Shown piece after piece: positions 8,179 to 15,656 of a stretch of DNA of 64,000 bases (position 1 is its first letter; each line of letters begins with the position of its first letter). This stretch comes from Richelia sp. SL_2_1 (GTDB lineage Bacteria; Cyanobacteriota; Cyanobacteriia; Cyanobacteriales; Nostocaceae): the NCBI GenBank assembly GCA_012033205.1, contig JAAUSO010000012.1, positions 1 to 64,000 of the forward strand, given 5' to 3'. The notes under the pieces are model-generated. The model saw only the letters and a program-made list of their open reading frames with translations, was not told the origin of the DNA and ran no database searches. The position numbers and the translations under genes were made by a program.

Positions 8179-9684
8179 TCAAGCTATCTTAAGTATCGTT
8201 TTTAATTTAAGAACATATTTTGGCTTGATTATTTGCTCTTTTAATTTGGTTTCTAAATCGCGCACCCAACTTTGACTCCTTCCCATAGCTTGGGCAAGTT
8301 CCGCTTGACTCATTCCAATAGCTTTCCGACGTTGCTTTACTAAAGTTCCAGTTAAAGTTACTGGCTGACTACTTTTATTTTGTGATAACTCAACTTCAGG
8401 GTCATTTTTATCTGATTTAACCGATTTAGAAAATTTTCTCGAATTGCTTATATCAGTATTTTTATCTTTATTAGCTTCAAAAGTTTTTAGTTTTTGTAAT
8501 TTTTCCTGTACATTTTCTGGTGGTATAAAACTTATGAATGCTGGAAACCAGTGGTTAATAATATAATGATTGGGTAGTTTCTTAGACCCTAGCAACTGTT
8601 GATTCCTTTCTTTCGTAGATGTATTAGCTAAATTTTCTGGTAAACTCCAGACTGGTCTTAACCATTGGTAATAAGTTTTATCATCAAACTCAATTTCCAA
8701 ATCAAGGATATTTTTTAAAGTCAACAAAGCGTTATCGAAGGATTCTTTTAATTTCTGTCCGTATCTGCGGTCTGTAATTGCTTGTTCTATATGTTTTTTA
8801 TGTAGTATTTGATTTAGCAGATTTTCAATTGTATATACCTCCCTCTTATGTGCGAAATTCTTTTGAGTAATATACAGCGCGATGCTAGTAGTTAACTTCT
8901 GACGATGTGGGTCAAGATCAAAAATTTGTTTAGGAATAAGCCCATACTGATGCAGCGCTTTTTTTTGTTTTTCTTCTCCACGGTTGAGAAAGTTATAAGC
9001 CCAAATTCCGGGTTGTACTCGTATAACGACTTCTTGAGGTGCTTCCACTTCACCTTGAGAATTTAGCTGACCATATTCCTGTACACTTACAAACCAAAGA
9101 AGACTACGCTCTTTAACACATAAGTCTATTCCTTCTTCGTGCCAATAGATAACAATTCCAAGAGTTCCAACAACCCAAGCTAAATCCGCGATCGCTTTAA
9201 GTTTTTGCCCCACCGTCAGTTTTTTAGTTCTGTAAATTCGTAACGTTTTAATTAATTGGCTACCTTTAAGAAAAAATGGCTCTCTCCAAGGTTCGCTTGA
9301 ATGAGTAGCATAAGTTGCAAACACTGCATGGAGTCGTGCTGCCATTACACCGTATCGGTCAATAATTTCGTGTTCGGCTTTGTTGCTAATATATTCCGGA
9401 TTATGCGACTCTTTATTAAGAATAGAAAATTTTATGTAGCGACTCTTGCCAAATATTTTTTGAAAGTACAATCGACCATTCCCGTACTCATTCCAGTTCG
9501 GATGTTGCAAGTAAGCGCTCGTCGCACTAATAATTGGTATACCATTTGCTATCATCTCGTACTGTTTTTGTTGGAACAGTGGTGGTTCTGTCGGCGGTAG
9601 GCGTATAAGTTTTCTACTGGCAGAAACTGTCTTTTTTACGCTTAAACCATCAACTTCCTGCTTTTCTTGTGTTGATTGATGCAT
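8179..9684 (-). CDS. Large XRE-type helix-turn-helix protein, possible plasmid replication or control factor
   Basis: A 501-residue protein starting at ATG 9684. The last 55 residues form a clear XRE helix-turn-helix (RRKAIGMSQAELAQAMGRSQ, then WVRDLE). The long N-terminal part (1-400) is not one I can name. Its middle, around SIALYITQKN and YTIENLLNQIL, looks like winged-helix material of the kind found in plasmid initiators, but this is weak. Residues 405-445 are a Lys/Ser/Asn-rich linker. It follows the broken ParB-like gene in the same direction, with a gap of about 80 bases, so the two may form an operon. A role in copy control, partition or replication is inferred from this setting only. 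Confidence 0.65.
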   Translation of the reverse strand: MHQSTQEKQEVDGLSVKKTVSASRKLIRLPPTEPPLFQQKQYEMIANGIPIISATSAYLQHPNWNEYGNGRLYFQKIFGKSRYIKFSILNKESHNPEYISNKAEHEIIDRYGVMAARLHAVFATYATHSSEPWREPFFLKGSQLIKTLRIYRTKKLTVGQKLKAIADLAWVVGTLGIVIYWHEEGIDLCVKERSLLWFVSVQEYGQLNSQGEVEAPQEVVIRVQPGIWAYNFLNRGEEKQKKALHQYGLIPKQIFDLDPHRQKLTTSIALYITQKNFAHKREVYTIENLLNQILHKKHIEQAITDRRYGQKLKESFDNALLTLKNILDLEIEFDDKTYYQWLRPVWSLPENLANTSTKERNQQLLGSKKLPNHYIINHWFPAFISFIPPENVQEKLQKLKTFEANKDKNTDISNSRKFSKSVKSDKNDPEVELSQNKSSQPVTLTGTLVKQRRKAIGMSQAELAQAMGRSQSWVRDLETKLKEQIIKPKYVLKLKTILKIA

Positions 9685-9764
9685 AAATTTACTTCTTTAT
9701 CTCGTCCAAATGAATTCTTAACTATCATCTGTATAAAAATACTTTACGTAACTTGCACGGTTTT

Positions 9765-10420
9765 TTATCGCAGCGTTGCTCCTTGAAAGTTCAGGTGGTC
9801 GTAGTTGAAATCATCATAATTGCGAGCAAGATTTCTACCTACTAAATTTACAATCCAGGTAGCTGCATCCATATCTATAAATGCTGCACTTTCCTCTAAC
9901 CTTTCTTGCCACTCCACTGGTAGTAGTAACTGTATTGCAAAGCAGGGATTTTTCAATTGTTCGGGAAGTGAATATCTATCCCTCCATTGTGGGCAATCTT
10001 GACCTCGCTCTCTTCCTGATTTCTCAATTGTGCTGAGAAGACCGTATTTATTGCAGCGAATATGCTGGTTATCTACTGAGTCTGTTTTATGCTGACAGTT
10101 CCAACAGCTTTTTCTTATTGGGTGCTGTGATAATAGATTTTCTGTATTAAATGATTCTTCTATATGTTGATTATCTTCGGTTGACTGAGAATGCTTTTTA
10201 CTATCCTGAAATGCTTTGTAAGCTGCGTCTACACTTTTTAAATTTAAAGTTTGTCGAATCTCTTCTGCTATTTCTGAATTTCCTAAACCTGCCTGCTCGT
10301 CCATAAAATCTACTACTTTCAAAGCTTTGTAGTATGTTCGTCCGGAACCAAGCCCTACTTTTTTAGCTAGGCGATCGCGAGTTCTTCCACTTGTAGAACT
10401 TAAACAAAGGTGTGGAAAAT
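9765..10420 (-). CDS. C-terminal part of ParB-domain plasmid protein, frameshifted
   Basis: The first ATG giving a usable frame is near 10322 or 10304. The frame is open upstream to about 10420 and reads NFPHLCLSSTSGRTRDRLA, then KKVGLGSGRTYYKALKVVD, the normal continuation of plasmid ParB-like proteins. It joins the N-terminal piece if one A is added at 10420-10422, giving a protein of 375 residues. The C-terminal half carries a Cys set: CWNC, a single C about 15 residues on (IRCNKYG), then CPQW. Two membrane-associated genes at 57-62 kb end in a similar set. A helix-rich tail follows (EWQERLEESAAFIDMDAATW), like proteins that tolerate a ribbon-helix-type end. The HIP1 octamer lies in the RDRLA codons. 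Confidence 0.65.
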
Positions 10421-10891
10421 TTCCACACCTTTCTCTTCTTTTTTAGCTGGTCTTCCAGGGGCGGATTTTTTTCCACCATCGCTCATCCTTTTTCTGGCTG
10501 CATCACTCTCTACCTCAAGCCATGCTTTACCTTCACGGACTTTTTGCTCCCGGTTTTTTTCGCGGTTGGCATTTTCTAGTAGCAAGGTATGTAGTTCAGC
10601 CAATTCGTCCTCAAATTCTCTGACTTCAACAGGTATAGTCGTGAGTCCCAATTGCAAAGATGCTTTCCAGCGTCGATGCCCTGAAATAATGGTTCCTTCA
10701 GAGGTAACTATTAATGGTCTTATTCGATTTGAATATTTTAATTGATTTACTAATTCGCTTACATCTTCCTCTTTGCCATAAATCAAGTCATTACGTGGAT
10801 GTGCTTTGAGGTTACGGGGATCTACTTCTAAGAAATTAGATGTTAAATTGCGAGTAGTCATATTATTTGATAAAGGAAAGGAATTATCCAT
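10400..10891 (-). CDS. N-terminal ParB-like domain protein, frameshifted
   Basis: A 163-residue frame from ATG 10891. It contains a ParB/Srx-type N-terminal domain: IRPLIVTSEGTIISGHRRWKA with the GHRR box at about residues 70-73, then IPVEVREF and LLLENANREKNREQK. It ends shortly after GRPAKKEEKGVE because a base is missing at 10420-10422; the last residues (IFHTFV) are out-of-frame. The full product would be 375 residues with the piece at 9765-10420. This protein is distinct from parB at 1321-2259, being shorter in the N-domain and carrying a Cys-rich C-terminal module. It may act as an accessory partition or transcription factor. Divergent from the XRE gene at 11236. Confidence 0.7.
   Translation of the reverse strand: MDNSFPLSNNMTTRNLTSNFLEVDPRNLKAHPRNDLIYGKEEDVSELVNQLKYSNRIRPLIVTSEGTIISGHRRWKASLQLGLTTIPVEVREFEDELAELHTLLLENANREKNREQKVREGKAWLEVESDAARKRMSDGGKKSAPGRPAKKEEKGVEIFHTFV
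10406..10432. repeat. Perfect 13-bp inverted repeat at the ParB-like frameshift
   Basis: AAAGGTGTGGAAA, one A, then its exact complement. The centre is precisely where a base is missing from the ParB-like reading frame. Restoring that base makes a fully symmetric 28-bp palindrome. Confidence 0.85.
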
Positions 10892-11235
10892 TTTTTTACC
10901 TATGCCTATTCAAATCAAAAAAAATTCATAAAATGGGTGATAATATAACCAAGCGCTGTTAAGCGTGCTTTGCTTCGAGTGGCTTGCCATTAGGAAAGCC
11001 AGTTATATATTTCGGCTATGTCTAACTTTGAGTAACTCTATGCGTAATTTATTACTTCACAAACGAACATTACCCCAACAACCGATTGTTTGAACAAAAT
11101 TAAAATTATCTGATATGCGGAGCTTTCTAGCCAAACTGTCAACCAATTTAAGGTAACAAATTAACTGGACTTATATAATCTACCGCATAACGGCACTTTT
11201 TTATGCAGTTAGCAAAAAAATATTAAAATAGGTAT
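10892..11235. promoter_or_regulatory. Divergent intergenic region between ParB-like and XRE genes
   Basis: 344 bases upstream of both genes, so it must carry their promoters. A GC-richer patch around 10950-11000 (AAGCGTGCTTTGCTTCG, then GGCTTGCC and GGAAAGCC) resembles a degenerate dispersed repeat. I could not identify specific promoter boxes. Confidence 0.4.
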
Positions 11236-11583
11236 ATGAACCCTAAAGCAGAACGGTTAGCCAAATTAGTCAAGGAGTTACGAAGCTCTCAAAGCCAGTA
11301 CAAATTCGCCAAGGTACTTGGTGTAAGTCGTTCTTCGGTTACTTTTTGGGAATTAGGTCAAGCTTGGCCAGATACAGAAAACCTGCAAAAGCTAGCAGAT
11401 TTGAAAGGTTGGAATTTTTCTGATTTACAGGGATACCTTGCTGAGGGAGAGTTACCTTCGGGTGAGCCGGTATACCGATTAGAGTCAATATTAGGTGCGA
11501 TACGAAATCTCCCATCCGATGCAGTAGCAGAAGTAGCTGCCGTAGCTGTTAAAACATTAGCAAATCGGAGTATTTCTGCATAA
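11236..11583 (+). CDS. Small XRE-family transcriptional regulator
   Basis: A 115-residue protein with an N-terminal XRE helix-turn-helix: residues 8-60 include LRSSQSQYKFAKVLGVSRSS and then VTFWELGQAWPDTENLQKLA. The C-terminal half (SILGAIRNLPSDAVAEVAAV) is an amphipathic helical segment likely used for oligomerisation. It is transcribed away from the ParB-like gene, so it may repress the divergent partition and replication block. That is inferred from position, not from a visible operator. The start is the ATG at 11236, with no strong Shine-Dalgarno sequence in the AT-rich leader. Confidence 0.8.
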   Translation: MNPKAERLAKLVKELRSSQSQYKFAKVLGVSRSSVTFWELGQAWPDTENLQKLADLKGWNFSDLQGYLAEGELPSGEPVYRLESILGAIRNLPSDAVAEVAAVAVKTLANRSISA

Positions 11584-11695
11584 ATCTTGTGGATGATAAC
11601 TGTAATATAAGTAGTAATTACGGTTTAGATGCGCCCAGTGTATTTCAATGAAGCTAGCAAAAATTTTTTCCCCAGGGTAGTATATTTGATTGGAC

Positions 11696-12001
11696 TTACT
11701 GGTCTGGGTTTTGAAATTCTTTTAAATTAAGAAGGTTAATGTAAGTATCTTTTGTTAGTTTTGGTGTCGAGATTCGTCGAAGAGTTCTATTTTTTAAAGC
11801 AGATTTTTGATACTTACCAAGATTAAATGATTTATGTTGCAAAGATAATCCTTCGTCCGTTATTACAATACGTACAACTACTGGTATTTGTTGCAAGTGG
11901 AAGACAGTTATGGAGGTAACTTTACTACCTTGAGCTAACTGGTGTGAATACCCTTTTATGGCAATATTCTCTGAAACAGAGGACTTCTTGCTTATATTCA
12001 T
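11696..12001 (-). CDS. Unknown small protein
   Basis: A 101-residue frame, convergent with the XRE gene. It is basic (many Lys and Arg after residue 60) with a beta-rich middle (VTSITVFHLQQIPVVVRIVI). I recognise no domain. Codon use is similar to neighbouring genes, which supports coding, but there is no clear ribosome site and no operon partner. It could be a short remnant. Confidence 0.4.
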   Translation of the reverse strand: MNISKKSSVSENIAIKGYSHQLAQGSKVTSITVFHLQQIPVVVRIVITDEGLSLQHKSFNLGKYQKSALKNRTLRRISTPKLTKDTYINLLNLKEFQNPDQ

Positions 12002-12665
12002 GATTCTTACAGTAAATAAGTGTTCTAGTGATTTGTACCCAATATATGGTAGATATGTATTCCCCTCTTGGCGTACTTGTGTTGTAAAACCTCCTTATTT
12101 ATGTGCGTTTTAGAACCTAATAAAAAATGATGCCAAGATTAATTTTGAAATTTATCTATCAAAAGTAGTATTTGCTTCTTTTTCTTTGCTAATCATACTT
12201 AAGATAGATTATTTTTTTTTGTTTTTGTATAAAAAGACTATTATTGTTTTATAATACCGAATATATATATTATTTTTCAATAAAAATACGTAAATAACCC
12301 TGTTTTAATTAAATTATTTTCGATTATTTCATTTCTATTTTCTTCTCCTAGTAAGGAAAGAGGTAAAAGGGTAAAAGTAGATAAAGGTTGGTTTTCTAGT
12401 GAATTATAGTTGTTTACTTAAGCGTTATATTCTTTTTTAAGATATTTAATTAAATTTGTTTTTGCAATCAAAAGATAGATACACTTAATAACATCTTACT
12501 AGGCAGTTGTACTAAATGAGGCAATGATGTATAAATCATATAATTCAACCTATAGATAGATGTTATTTTTTGAGCAGCAATAAAATTGTTTGCACCTTTG
12601 GTAAAGCTACAAATGAACTCAGCAAAGGGGAACTGAAAAATTAAGAAGGCTAGGGTGGTTTTCTT
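12002..12665. other. AT-rich gap without a recognised gene
   Basis: About 660 bases of very AT-rich sequence with long A and T runs. I see no gene, RNA or repeat family here. Confidence 0.5.
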
Positions 12666-12965
12666 TCATCGTTTGGGAGAAGTGCGCGACCGTTCCTTTG
12701 AAGACCAATCTTTGCGACCGAATGGTTTGAATTTAGCGATCGCTGCAATTGGGGTAACTGGGTGTTGTGCTGTGAACAAAGCGTTTGTACTTTTATGCCT
12801 AGAGTGATTCAAATATTCGACCAGTGCATTCGCTGCAACGTCACTGTAAAAACACCTTCCTCGTTGCTTGTTGCCTTTACCCAATACTTGGAATTTCTGG
12901 TTTTCGATATTTATATCTTCTAAATTAAGCGCTAAAAGCTCGCTTATTCTACATCCTGTCCATCA
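12666..12965 (-). pseudogene. Remnant of a tyrosine recombinase
   Basis: The readable frame extends upstream of any good start codon and gives TGCRISELLALNLEDINI, the region around the first catalytic Arg of phage-type integrases (in TGCRISEL). It continues with GKGNKQRGRCFYSDVAANAL and [12 protein letters not shown]. It stops before the HxxR and Tyr motifs, and nothing matching the N-terminal domain lies upstream, so both ends are missing. A start at the internal ATG (12884) would give 72 residues with no catalytic set. I take it as a decayed integrase fragment. Confidence 0.7.
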
Positions 12966-13165
12966 TTTTCTACTACATATGATGAACTAAATAAGTTCTA
13001 CGAAAAAAATATATTTTAGGAGAGAAGTATCGAGATATTTACATCAATAGGTTAAGGCTCATGCAACTAATTAAATCTTACCTAAAATGCTAAGAGAAGA
13101 TTAACAATAGCTATTTTAGTAATATGGTAATATCTAACAATTAAAGTACAGCAGGATGTATTGTT

Positions 13166-13375
13166 ATGGACAGTGAAGAATTCTTAAAACAAGTAGAAAA
13201 AATGAAGCAAAATTTCAAACAATCAATTGAACAAGATATAAGAGAACACAAACAACACGGCTTAGATATTTTTTATAGTGAAAATGGAATTCTTATTATG
13301 GAAAAGCCTGACGGGACTAAGTATGAATATGAAATGATAAACGACGAACCAGTTATTGTTCGAGAAATAAAATAA
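13166..13375 (+). CDS. Probable antitoxin partner of the zeta-type toxin
   Basis: A 69-residue acidic-to-neutral protein starting at ATG 13166 with many Glu, Lys and Gln. The N-terminal half (residues 3-35) is predicted helical, followed by a short beta-rich end (GILIMEKPDGTKYEYEMIN). It precedes the zeta-toxin gene by 60 bases in the same direction, which fits an antitoxin-toxin order. I see no epsilon-antitoxin signature, so the assignment rests on size, composition and position. A possible promoter lies in the AT-rich stretch just upstream. Confidence 0.55.
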   Translation: MDSEEFLKQVEKMKQNFKQSIEQDIREHKQHGLDIFYSENGILIMEKPDGTKYEYEMINDEPVIVREIK

Positions 13376-13435
13376 TAATCATCTAATAGTAAGATTCAAG
13401 CAATATCTTGCTATTTCTCACTTCAACTAAGACAT

Positions 13436-14359
13436 ATGAATCAACCCAAACCGAATTTAATCATAATTGCCGGACCTAACGGTTCTGGTAAAAGCACTCT
13501 TACCAGAAGAACGCTTCGAGATTCTAATTTACCAGTCATCGACCCCGATGCTATTGCAAGAGAAATCAACCCCACTAGCCCAGAAAGCGCTGCGATTAGA
13601 GCAGGTAGGGAAGCAATTAATCAAATTAACAATTACTTAGATAACAACCAAAGTTTTATAGCAGAGACTACTCTTAGTGGAAATAACTACCTCAAAGTGA
13701 TGGATAAAGCTAAGAAAAAAGGTTTTGAAGTTAGTTTAATATATATTGGAGTTGATAATGTAAATACTAATATTAGTAGAGTACAACTTAGAGCAAGACG
13801 AGGTGGTCATAACGTACCTCCTGATGATATTCGCAGACGCTACGAACGGAGTATGAATAATTTAGCAAAAGCTTTAGAAATAGCTAATAGCAGTACGATA
13901 TATGATAACTCTGCACAAGCAGAACCAAAAGAAATATTACTATTAGAAAATAACCAAATAGTTCAATCTTCTAATAACATACCCCAATGGGTAACACAAG
14001 CTGTGCCACAAGAATTATTTGATTCCTACAGCAATAGGTTGAATATCGCACTTCAAATATATCCCACTATCAATCAAGTCAGAGATATTCTAAACGATAG
14101 ATTAATAGAAGTTGAACCAAATGTTCAAAAGCTTGAAGGTAGTAAATATAATGTGATTATTAACAACAATACTCAAAAAATAACTCTATTAGCAAAAGAT
14201 GATAGAAATAACCTATTTATTTATAACCAACGCGATAATCAAATGATATTCGTATCAAGCATTAACAATACAGATATAAGTACTTGGTTAGCTATATCCG
14301 AACAATTAAATAATACTAATAAGCAGCGCACTAGTACAGATAAGGATATAGAGATATGA
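13436..14359 (+). CDS. Zeta-toxin family kinase-like protein
   Basis: A 307-residue protein with a zeta-toxin/AAA-kinase fold at residues 1-200. Walker A AGPNGSGKST is at 12-21, Asp residues in VIDPDAI at 36-38, Glu in FIAETTLSG at 77, and an Arg-rich RARRGGHNVP lid at 119-128. Zeta toxins phosphorylate UDP-N-acetylglucosamine or related sugars and block wall synthesis. The extra 100 residues at the C-terminus (NIALQIYPTINQVRDILNDR and onward) are beta-rich and unknown. An in-frame TGA at 14357-14359 ends the protein, but the same frame stays open for 50 more codons. It is probably paired with the small protein upstream. Confidence 0.8.
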   Translation: MNQPKPNLIIIAGPNGSGKSTLTRRTLRDSNLPVIDPDAIAREINPTSPESAAIRAGREAINQINNYLDNNQSFIAETTLSGNNYLKVMDKAKKKGFEVSLIYIGVDNVNTNISRVQLRARRGGHNVPPDDIRRRYERSMNNLAKALEIANSSTIYDNSAQAEPKEILLLENNQIVQSSNNIPQWVTQAVPQELFDSYSNRLNIALQIYPTINQVRDILNDRLIEVEPNVQKLEGSKYNVIINNNTQKITLLAKDDRNNLFIYNQRDNQMIFVSSINNTDISTWLAISEQLNNTNKQRTSTDKDIEI

Positions 14360-14512
14360 TTCGTACAACCAGAATACAAAGTACTCGTCAACCAGAAAGA
14401 ACTAACCAAGCTCAAAGACTTGGCTAACAACGGTTCTCTTTCTTCCTACTCAAGAAAAAGTGGATTGAGAGAAAAGCACCAAATATCTAGCCCCAATTAT
14501 GAAGTTAAATAA
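14360..14512 (+). pseudogene. In-frame coding-like extension beyond the zeta-toxin stop
   Basis: Directly after the TGA, the same frame reads FVQPEYKVLVNQKELTKLKD and on to a TAA at 14510-14512, 50 codons in all. The composition looks protein-like rather than random. It may be the detached C-terminus of a longer toxin cut by a nonsense change. No start codon supports it as an independent gene. Confidence 0.4.
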
Positions 14513-14686
14513 AAGCTGATAAAACTGAGATTAAATACCATTTAGAACTAACGTAACAATGAGTCATATCGCAAGCGATTTTCTTAAATAAATAGGGTAT
14601 CGCAATAATAGTTATGTTATCCAAAATGTGCCGTTTGTTGCGATACGTCATCACGATCGCGAACATGAGCATATCCATATCATTGC

Positions 14687-14705
14687 ATCACTTGCATCAA
14701 GTGAT
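14687..14705. repeat. Inverted repeat just after the giant gene
   Basis: ATCACTTG, CAT, then CAAGTGAT, directly beyond the stop codon of the giant gene's detached tail. A weak transcript-end hairpin is possible, but no T-run follows on the minus strand. Confidence 0.3.
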
Positions 14706-14707
14706 AC

Positions 14708-15122
14708 TTACAGTTGAGTATAAACAACATTTGCACCATTATTAAAGGTAATATTACCCTTCGCGGCAATAGTACCGTACAAAGTAGAATTATTATTGAA
14801 GGTAAAATCGCCCACACTGCTGATCGAACCCCGACTATTCAACGCAGCATTAAACGCAATTCTACCAGCACTAACCACTTTCAAATTATCAGAACCATTA
14901 ATACTCGTCGTCGCACCATTGAAATTAATACTACCGTTCGTACTACCAGATGCAAGTAACGTAGAACCAGTAAACCTTGCACTATTATTCATATTAATAG
15001 AGCCAGAAGCAAATACCGATAAATTTGTTGCCCTTACCCCAGATAAATTAATATTACCGTTATTAGAAATCAAGACCACATTATTAAAATTATGGTTGCT
15101 GCCGTTAAAGTTAATATCTCCA
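14708..15122 (-). pseudogene. Detached C-terminal end of the giant protein
   Basis: This frame (ATG at 15079) reads NGNINLSGVRATNLSVFASG and onward to NNGANVVYTQL. It closely parallels the N-terminal module of the giant protein (NDGDINLAKVKASDLSVFAS). The main frame leaves this register at GAAATGG (15123-15125); one added A restores VENGDINFNGSNHNFNNVVL across the junction. It therefore belongs to the giant gene and would extend it to about 11,264 residues. As a stand-alone ORF of 123 residues it has no ribosome site. Confidence 0.75.
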
Positions 15123-15656
15123 TTTCTACAGTAATAACGTAATTACTGATATTAATATTATCAGGAATATTTAATCCCCCACCCGTCACTCTTACTACTC
15201 TTGGATTTGATGCAGTACCCGGTGCTGGGAATTTATTATTCCAATCTTGAGAATTATTCAGAGGATTTTGTCCAGAGTTAAAGGTAACTGTTTGCGTACC
15301 ACTCGGAATAACGCTATCTAATTTCTGTTGCTTTAAATCCGCATAAATTGGAATATCAATTACTTGTTGCTCTACTATTTGTGGGGGAACTAAATTAGCA
15401 TACTTATTGTTATTGGCGTTGATAGTAGTGTAATTTGGAGCAACGGTAACGGCATTATCTACTAATATCAACTTACCAGAGCTATTACGTAAGGGATTAC
15501 CATTTTCATCCTGCTTTGCTGGTAGAGTAATATCGCCATTAATCGTAAACCCTTTGGCTGCGTAAATTAAAGCATCATCGCTAAGGTCGAGAGGATTACC
15601 ATCCAAATCTCCACCGTTGTTGATTATGACTTGTTTTTCGCTTAATATTGCGTATA
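14708..15656 (-). repeat. C-terminal bookend module of the giant protein
   Basis: It begins at YAILSEKQVIINNGGDLDG and runs through the frameshift to the final stop. It matches the N-terminal module in order: ITINN/VIINN, LIYAA, VDIPIY, FPAPGT, GGGLNIP, SNYVI, SVFASGSI, IAAKG. The composition suggests a right-handed beta-helix or polymer-forming fold, which is inference. Confidence 0.7.
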
